A DNA stretch of 64,000 bases from Costus lasius (taxonomy: Eukaryota; Streptophyta; Magnoliopsida; Zingiberales; Costaceae): NCBI GenBank assembly GCA_027563935.2, contig CM050446.2:126372499-126436498 (forward strand). Reading direction: 5' to 3'. Both the position numbers and the translations under genes were made by a program. Of the stretch, positions 56,829 to 64,000 are shown in pieces (the stretch's first letter is position 1; the number at the start of each line of letters is the position of its first letter). The notes under the pieces were generated by a model, which did not search any database, had not been told where the DNA came from, and saw only the letters and a program-made list of their open reading frames with translations.

Positions 56829-57639
56829 TTAATTATGGTTGTCCACCCACTGCTGCTGCTGAAGCCACAGCACAGTCTTCTCATCAAGTTGGAACGCGTT
56901 GGCCAGAACCTCGCTGGGAATGGCGGGGTGAGCCCCGAACAGGGCGTTCGCCTGCGTGATGAGGCCGGGGCTCTGGCTGCCGAAGGAAGCGAACGCCACT
57001 GCGCTCGCGTTCCCGAAGTTGAATTGGAAGTGGACGAGGCCCTGCGGGAACACGAACGCACCGCCTGCCTCCAGTTTCTTGGCAAAGAGGCGGTTGCCGC
57101 CGGGGCCGTTGGCGGTGACGAAGCCGACGTAGAGCGCCCCCTGGGCCACGTGTAAGATCTCGGAGGAGCGCGGGTGGGAGTGGGGCGGGTTGATGCCGTG
57201 GGGCGCGAAGTCAATGCGGGACATGGCGACGCCGAGGGTGTTGAGACCGGGGATCCGCTGCACGTTGACGAGGGTTATGTTGGAGCCGAGGTGGTTCCCG
57301 GTGCTCGCCACCTTCGCCAGGCCCGAGAAGGAGAAGTCTTCTGGCGTGACGAGGTCGGGATCCTTGCACGCGTATCCGTTCATCGACACTGTAATCATTA
57401 GCTCATAATCAAATCTTTAAAATACGGCGTCCGATTTGTGAAAAAAAAAAAAGATAAGATAAACAGTGCTGAACTATTCTCTTCGCATCAGCGCTACGAA
57501 AACAGGAACCGAGTTTACCAGAGGAGTTGAAATCAGCCACGCAGAAGTCTTGCAGGGGACTTGGATCAGAAGCGAATGCATGGAAGAGAGTAGTAGACAG
57601 GGCAAGAAAGGCAAGTACGATGAGCTTTGCTTCTGCCAT
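56829..57639 (-). CDS. Germin-like protein (two exons)
   Basis: Exon 1 is 57639-57519 and exon 2 is 57388-56829. A GT-AG intron of 130 bp splits a Val codon. The product is 226 residues, the usual germin-like length. Residues 1-23 are a signal peptide (MAEAKLIVLAFLALSTTLFHAFA), here only its core KLIVLAFLALST being diagnostic, followed by DPSPLQDFCVADFN. Germin box 1 (PPHSHPRSSEILHVAQG) and box 2 (FPQGLVHFQFN) supply the three His and one Glu that bind manganese. Two Cys (FCVAD and YACKDP) form the conserved disulphide. Such proteins are apoplastic cupins, often with superoxide dismutase or oxalate oxidase activity; which one cannot be told. A TATATA box lies at 57681-57686. The gene looks intact. 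Confidence 0.93.
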
Positions 57640-57680
57640 TTCTTCCTATATCCTTGCACCTTAGTTCGCCAATGGATGAA

Positions 57681-57686
57681 TATATA
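57681..57686 (-). promoter_or_regulatory. TATA box of the germin-like gene
   Basis: CTATATATTC on the minus strand, about 45 bp upstream of the ATG at 57639, implying a very short leader. Confidence 0.6.
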
Positions 57687-57845
57687 GAGCGAGAGACACA
57701 AAGATGGCTATTTATCAAGGATGGAAATTCTGATTGGCGAGCCTGAGGTTTGGCCGTTCGACTCTTTAGGCAGGGATTATTCAGAGAAGGCACTCACCCG
57801 CCAGGGCATGCATGCAGGTAAATTAATCAGATTGTGCAAGTTACT

Positions 57846-57975
57846 GGTTGAATGAGATTTTATCTTTTCTTTAAAATGCGAGAATAAAAAAAAAACCTCA
57901 ATGATTGATTGTACAACTAACTCGTTGAATGAGATTTTATCTTTTCTTTAAAATGCGATAATAAATTAAAAAAAA
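57846..57975. repeat. Tandem duplication in the germin-like 5' flank
   Basis: GTTGAATGAGATTTTATCTT, continuing TTCTTTAAAATGCGA, occurs at about 57846 and again at about 57921, followed in both by A-rich runs. A recent local duplication about 200 bp upstream of the gene. Confidence 0.75.
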
Positions 57976-59463
57976 AAAGTCAATGATAGAAGTAACTTGT
58001 TGAATGAGATCAGATTGTTCAAGCATCTTGTTCAATGATAATGGGTAAAAGAAAAGAAAATAAAGAAAATAAATGATAAAATAAGGGTATGATAAAAATA
58101 AATTCAGCGTCGGCTTGACCGTGTTTATAAAAAATAAAAGAAAATAAAAAAGAGTAGAAGGAATCAATCAAGCGGATTTGACCATGCTTATAAAAAATAA
58201 ATTAAATAGTAAACGTGGGTTGTGGCTACGTTTAAGATAAAAAAATAATAATAAAACAAGAGGATGGCGTGGTGAGAAGGGAGTCCAACAAAAAGAAAAA
58301 AAAAAGAGAGCGCTTTGGGCACAAAGAGAAACGCCGGAGAAATTTAAAAAGGAAAAATGGAGAAATAAAAGAGAAAAAGAATTACACGCAAAAAGAATTT
58401 ATGTGCTCTTAGAAATATTATTGTTATTTTTCTTCTCACTATATTTTGATGTAGTAAATACTTAAATAAATTATATTTGATGGAGAGTAAACGCTGATAA
58501 TAAACATGTGTTTTATTAGAAAGACAACTCTGATGTAAATGATTAAAGTCAACTCTAAAATAAATCATTATTTGATTGAAAGTTGATTCTGAAATAAATC
58601 ATAATTTGATGGAGGATGAACTTAGAAATAAATTATATTTTGAAAAAAAAAAATAAGAGACAACTCTGATGTAAATATATATATTTTTTTAAAGTAAACA
58701 TCTACTTTGACAGAAAGATAACTTTAATAATAAATAAAAAAATTATACTATGTTAGAAAAATAACTCTAATAATAAACAATTTGCTACGTTGGAGAGTAA
58801 AAACTCTGATAATAAATCAATAACTATCAAATTTTTACTAACCTACAAGTTAGAACGAACATCAATCAATAACTGTTGATGTCCTTTTTACGTGGCGAAC
58901 ATAATTACTTTATTGATGCAGCTTATGGAATAATCAAGGGATATTTAAACAAACTTTGGGTTTGAATAAATTCAAATTTTAATTAAGAGATAAAATATTG
59001 ACGTGGGATTTTACATGGCTGGGAGCAATGATGATGTAGTCGATAACAAAACCCTCAGCCTCGGAGTCATTCATTTATTGAATAAGGGAAAAAGAATTTA
59101 GCTCTAACTTTTTTTGGCAATCCATATGGTTGCATCACTTTGCTTCTCCTTCTTCGTCACCACATAAAGGTAAAGACTAGACTTTGTTGCCCCCATTGTC
59201 ACGGACGTACTCTCCTTAGTGTCTGATATCCGCACGGCAGACTACTTGGAGTAGTCTCAGCCTTAATCCCGTGTGTACGTATGCACTAAATCCGAAAGCG
59301 TCACTATAAAACCGAGGCAACGATGTACAATTCAAGGGCAACAACAGCAATCAAGAGGCACAAGAGATTTGCATAGAACGGCAAGTAAAATGCTCGGTGA
59401 AATGAGTCACCCAAACACCCCGCCGGTATATATTGATAAAAAGGCAACAATACAAGACAATAT
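57976..59463. repeat. AT-rich low-complexity DNA with irregular repeats, no gene
   Basis: 58430-58830 consists of loose 50-60-bp repeats around AACTCTGATAATAAA, AACTCTGATGTAAAT and TTGATGGAGAGTAAA. The rest is A-rich intergenic DNA with no recognised gene. Confidence 0.5.
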
Positions 59464-59964
59464 TATAGGACACTAAGCAAATATGAAGTAGACCCTAGAC
59501 CTATGACTTGGTGGAGAGGGTAGGTTGTCAGGGATCGGAGGAGTTTGGGTGTAAAAACTATGTTACCCAACCCTGACAATGTGTGTCTTTTGTCATGACC
59601 ATAGATATTTGTGTAGATCCATGTAAAAACAGGGTTTGGCACATGTGTGCCATGTGTTTTGGTCATCGGGGGTAGTGATGCACTAGGAGAACTGTCCCGG
59701 GGCATGTACATGTGAGTGGGGGACTATGTTTTCACAAGTACTCTAGGATGGGGGGCTCAAATGTGTAAAATTAGCCTACCTAACCCTTGTGAAGCCTTCT
59801 ACTCACACCCCTTAGATTGTGTACTTGGGATAGTATTGAGAGGGGTGGTAGTGCCTTGGTTAAATGCAGTCTTGTGATCCCATGCAAATATAAAATTGCA
59901 TGGTTCCACACACCTGCCCTCTCCACCAAGTCATAGGTCTAGGGTCTACTCAATATTTGCTTAG
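59464..59964. mobile_element. Foldback MITE-like element with about 50-bp inverted ends
   Basis: The left end ACTAAGCAAATATGAAGTAG continuing ACCCTAGACCTATGACTTGG reappears as its near-exact complement at 59911-59964. The enclosed 400 bp have no coding sequence. If the outermost bases are CACTAAG, the ends would fit a CACTA-type element. The right end is obscured because an LTR element inserted into CTTAG there. Confidence 0.6.
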
Positions 59965-61649
59965 TGTGACGCCCGGGGTACTACCCTTCCTTTCCCATGG
60001 ATTCATAGAGGTTATGAGGAGGGACAAAGGGGGTAAAGCATGAGAAGTAGTGAAGTTAGGACACTAACCCCGTGTTAAGATGTTTTGCAGGTACATGGCA
60101 AGGAGCATGCACTAGCAAAAATATGAGGGTCAATGTATGAGGCTACATGGACCATGGTGCATCATCAAAGGCTTGTATAGAGGTGTACAAGCATTGCAAA
60201 AAAATATGTCATGGTTGAGATTCGAACCCAAGACCTAGAGAGGGCCAACCCGAGCTTGGGTGATTCGCTTGGCGCCATCTTATTGAAGACTTCATTCACT
60301 TAAATGGGGCCCAAATCAAATTGGGGATCTTGGAAACATTTGCGATGAGATTGGGAGATTTGGAGCAGTTGAGACTTGGAGCTTGGAGTGTAGGCGACAG
60401 CTTCATCTTCCACCTCTTTCCTTGGCTGATTGTGGAGGAGACCGGCGGCCAACTTGAGGAATCTTGCGCCACCACCTTCCACTCCCTTTCCCACCTTCGG
60501 TTTAGCTTGGTGGAGGCGAGTTTGGGAGGAGCACAGCTCAGCCACCACCTTGGCCGAGAGCTCCACACATTGGAGCTTAGTTGCGGTTGATCGAGAAGAG
60601 TCATCCATCCATCCACCACATCTTGCCCTAGCTTGGAGGAGGGCTTGCTGATCTTGAGGGGAGCTTGAGGGAGCTCACGGATCCGCCTTTGCAGCCATTG
60701 TGTTTGACGTATTGCCCCTTTGGAGGAAAGGGGGCTGATTTGGGGAGAAGGGGGCTGACCGGCTACCACTTCTTCATCCATTTTGAGGGCGACTTCATTG
60801 CTGTCCACTTCCGGTGTATTTCTGTCCATTGGCGGACTTGGCGGCTCTTGGAGGCAAGAGGCGCAAGGAGGCATCAAAACCACCTAGAGGGGCGACTCTA
60901 GGGTGGAGCCTCAAGCACTTGTGCTTGAGGAGAGCATTGGAGGAGCTCGACATCACTTGGAGGGGCTGACCTTCTTCCACACATAGCTTAGCATTTGGAG
61001 TGGTATAACTCTAATCTACTTTGAGTTATTGCTTTGTATTAGCATTGTATGAACCCTATATGAACATGATGCATTTAGTAGTGATTATAGTTTACTGTTC
61101 GGTATCTCTACCCACATTGGGAGAGACCTACTGCTCATACCCGTGGTTGTGTCCTTGGAGGGGTTTGTTATACTTGTCCGGTGTGTTTAGCTTGTAACTT
61201 GTGGAAGCACTGTGCTTGTACAAGAAGCTCGCTCGCTGTGTAGTAGTCGATATCTGTATTAGGGTTTTGGGGCATATGTCTAGTGTCCTTCTATTGTGAC
61301 TGCCAGCGATTGTGTGTGTGGCTATTAACAGGGCGCTTAAGTCTAAGGCCGTCTTTAAGTGCGCATATGGGGTTGAGAAGCAACATGTTCTTGCCACCCG
61401 CTACTTATTGACCTAGGTCTAGGATTAGAAGAACGCTAGAATCATTTCCATCACAGATCAGCCTTGGGGCTCAGTACCATCAGAGCTCAGCCCAGAGAGC
61501 GCAGTGGATTCAGAGAAGCTTCTGTCAGCACTAGAGATCTTGGTATTTCCGCATAGAGAGTGTAGGCTGGCAATTTACACAGAGGTGTGAATTGCGTCAT
61601 CACGCTCAGGATTTACACAAAAAATTAAGGTGAAAATTAGGGCGTGACA
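59965..61649. mobile_element. Complete LTR (A) flanked by CTTAG on both sides
   Basis: A 1685-bp LTR starting TGTGACGCCC and ending GGGCGTGACA, with CTTAG at 59960-59964 and 61650-61654. A second copy (B) begins immediately after the right CTTAG. A 195-residue minus-strand frame inside (60883-60296) has no recognised domain and is treated as chance. A GATTCGAACCC B-box-like word lies at about 60219. Confidence 0.75.
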
Positions 61650-61654
61650 CTTAG

Positions 61655-62504
61655 TGTGACGCCCGGGGTACTTTAGGGTACTACCCCGCCTTTCCCATGG
61701 ACTCATGGAGGTTATGAGTAGGGATGAAGGGGGTAAAGTTGGAGAAAAGCATGAGAAGGGAAGTAGTGAGTTAGGTTACTAATCCCTGTGTTAAGATGTT
61801 TTGCAGGTACATGGCAAGGAGCATGTTCATTGCAAAAATATAAGGGTTAATGTAGAAGGCTACATGGACCATGGTGCATCATCAAAGGCTTGTATAGAGG
61901 TGTACAAGCATTGCAAAAAAATATGTCATGGGTGAGATTCAAACCCAAGACCTATGGAGAGCCAAAGCCTTATGTTGCATGAGAGAGCCAACCCGAGCTT
62001 GGGTGATTCACTGAAGTAAAAGAGGGCGACATCTTGTTAAAGACTTCATTATGCATAAGAGCATAAATGACAAAAGACCAAATGAATTGGGGATCTTGAT
62101 TGAAATCGATTGGAGGCAATCGGCTTTTGGGAGAGAACCGAAAGTGAGAAGTGTGTGGCGACTTGGAGAAGAAGGAGGGCGATCCATCTTCTTCCTTGGC
62201 GATTTGGGGGCTGATCTTGAGGGAGTTCACGCCACCATCCACTCTTCCATTCTCTACCTTCCTTTGGAGCTTCTTGGTGGCAGTTTACTTGAGGGAGTTC
62301 CGATCACCTTGCTGCCCATTGGAGCTTGGGCGATTGCAACTTTGTTCTTGGCGGTTGCTTGAGAGGAGCTCAAGCATCATCCCACCTTGCTCCCACTTGG
62401 CCTAGAGGTTCATTGAAGCTTGGAGGCGACATTTGGAGCTTGAAGCCAAGAGTTGCTTGCTGTCCATTAGAGCTTGGAGCAAGCGCAGCCTTAGTGTTTG
62501 GCGT
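61655..62504. mobile_element. Truncated second LTR copy (B)
   Basis: Matches the first 750 bp of LTR A with indels (TGTGACGCCCGGGGTACT, then GGTACATGGCAAGGAGCAT, then CATGGACCATGGTGCATCAT). It breaks off at about 62504, where a 31-bp piece of pol sequence follows. Confidence 0.7.
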
Positions 62505-64000
62505 ATCACCTCGTGCCATGATCAATCCATCCTCTATGATAAGTGCGTGCTTCAGTCTTTCTCTACATATGTGGGGTGAGTTTCAGTAACACAAGATCCC
62601 CCACATCAAACTCAAGATGCCTCCTGTCTCTATTAGCATACTGTACCATCCTATTTCTTGCTTCCTGCAAGCTATCACGAGCCTCCTGCCATAGCTCGGT
62701 TCTATCCTCAACAAATTTTGTAGCTGCCTGGCATTTCCGCTCCAACGTCCTATTCAGTGTATCCACGGGTGTCATAGGCTGCCACCCTAACACTAACTCG
62801 AATGGACTTTTTCCTGTGGCAGAAGAAACTTGAATATTGTATACAAACTGGGCTATATCTAGCAATCTGATCCAATTCTTCTAAGTCGAAGAAACAAAGT
62901 GTCTAAGATACCCCTCTAGCAAAGCATTAATCCTCTCTGTCTGCCCATCAGTCTGTGGATGATATGCTGTTGACATTTTGAGATATGTACCCAACTTTTT
63001 AAACAGTGAAGACCAGAACTTCCTAGTGAATCTCGGGTCTCTATCACTAATGATCTCTCTGGGTAAACCAAAATGTTTAACCATATGTGTCATAAACAGA
63101 TTAGCCGTCACCTCTGCAGTGCATGGCTCCGGTGCAGGTGCAAACACAGCATATTTTGAACATCTGTCAACTACCACGAATACAGATGCCATTCCTTCCA
63201 CACGGGGAAAATGGGTGATGAAATTCATAGAAACAGAAACAAATGGTTTCTCTGGAATAGGCAAGGGCTGCAACAGTCCTGCCTCCTTTCTCCTCTCAAT
63301 TTTGTCTTGCTGGCAGACAAGACAAGTCCTCACATAGTGTTCTACGTCCTCTTTCATCCCCGGCCAGTACCAAGCTCTACTCAATAGTGCAAACATGCGC
63401 TTCCCTCCTGGGTGACCAGCCCAGACTATATCGTGATACTCACGCATGAGGCCAAATCTGACATCCCCAGACGAATGTACATAAGGCCTATCACCTCGTG
63501 CCATGATCAATCCATCCTCACTAAAGTAGAAGCGACAGGTTACACCATCTCTTATCTTCGCTACTAGCTTCATATAGGACTGATCTAAACCCATAGTATC
63601 TCTGATCAACTGAATGACCTTACTCACGGCGTATGACATAGCAGAACAGTGAGAAATGGAGGTAACTCTGCTCAATGCATCTGGAATCTGATGAATGCGC
63701 CCTGGCTTGTGCTCCCAACAGAAATCAAACTCAGCTAATTGCTCTTGCCATCTGGCCTGTCTGGCAGATAATTTATTCTGAGTTTGGAAAAAAGTATTGG
63801 CCACATTATCAGTTTTCACTATGAATTTGTTCCCCAACAAATATACCCTCCATAGCTTCAGACAATGTACTACTGCTAGCATTTCCTTCTCGTGAGTTGA
63901 ATAGTTCATTTCGGCACTTTTTAACTTTCTGCTCTCGAAAGCTACTAGTCTACCATCCTGTACCAACACTCCTCCCAATGCTCTATCAGATACATCTGTA
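62505..64000 (-). pseudogene. Ty3/gypsy pol: RNase H, zinc finger and integrase, partial
   Basis: Open from the right window edge to 62881, then one TAG (62881-62883), then open to 62563. In order: RNase H (GGVLVQDGRLVAFESRKL, then YSTHEKEMLAVVHCLK, then QIPDALSR), the H2C2 zinc motif (H near 63435 and 63420, then CLVCQQDK near 63320), and the integrase core. The first catalytic Asp (family: SMDFI) reads Asn (SMNFI, about 63225), while ISDRDPRF and QTDGQTERI keep the other two acids. The C-terminal part (GKSPFELVLGWQP, then FDVGDLVLLKL) ends at a junction near 62535. Reverse transcriptase would lie beyond 64000. Confidence 0.9.

Noticed and set aside
56829..57214. Frames overlapping the germin-like exon on both strands
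   Set aside because: Shadows of the GC-rich germin-like coding sequence in other frames.
60296..60883. 195-residue minus-strand open frame
   Set aside because: It lies wholly inside LTR A, has no recognisable domain, and the matching part of LTR B does not keep the frame.

Overview
This is a stretch of plant nuclear DNA. It contains intron-bearing plant genes (germin-like, defensin-like, patellin/Sec14-GOLD, and an atypical bHLH of the IBH1 type), AT-rich intergenic DNA, and many nested plant LTR retrotransposons. The intact genes have GC-rich exons in AT-rich surroundings, which hints at a monocot. That is an inference; the species cannot be named from the window. Only three loci look intact: a small defensin-like secreted peptide gene (15834-16163, two exons), an intronless IBH1-like HLH regulator (21980-22555, minus) and a two-exon germin-like protein gene (56829-57639, minus). 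| Layout: 0-21 kb is a decayed cluster of defensin-like peptide genes. A broken exon 2 is split by a 3.5-kb element with a 7-bp target duplication (336-3816). A degenerate Ty1/copia element lies on the minus strand (4202-10200). Next come several Athila/Tat-type LTRs nested in one another, including a solo LTR with TSD CTCCC (10545-12134). The intact peptide gene follows, then a copia remnant (about 16.9-18.7 kb) and a pseudogene copy holding a 1.1-kb insertion. 22-31 kb holds the IBH1-like gene and then AT-rich and repeat DNA with two minisatellites (38-bp and 36-bp units). 31.4-35.3 kb is a complete gag-only LTR element (TSD CCTAT). | 35.4-56.5 kb is a decayed patellin gene with duplicated exons. 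Its third exon is split by an 18-kb copia element (37508-55533, TSD GTTCT). That copia element is itself split by an Athila-like element (39821-49322, TSD GCAAG) and a solo LTR (50707-53436, TSD TTTTC). The Athila-like element keeps gag and protease but has lost almost all of its polymerase. In its place, in sense orientation, are intron-free pieces that read as two host proteins: a long plant coiled-coil protein and translation initiation factor eIF4G. This chimeric transducing retrotransposon is the most notable object in the window. | 56.8-64 kb: the germin-like gene, low-complexity AT-rich DNA, a foldback MITE-like element, an LTR-TSD-LTR tandem (59960 to about 62504), and at the right edge a Ty3/gypsy pol on the minus strand that runs out of the window. 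| The genes show no sign of functional linkage. The window mainly records repeated retrotransposon insertion into duplicated small gene families, with the insertion order readable from target duplications.
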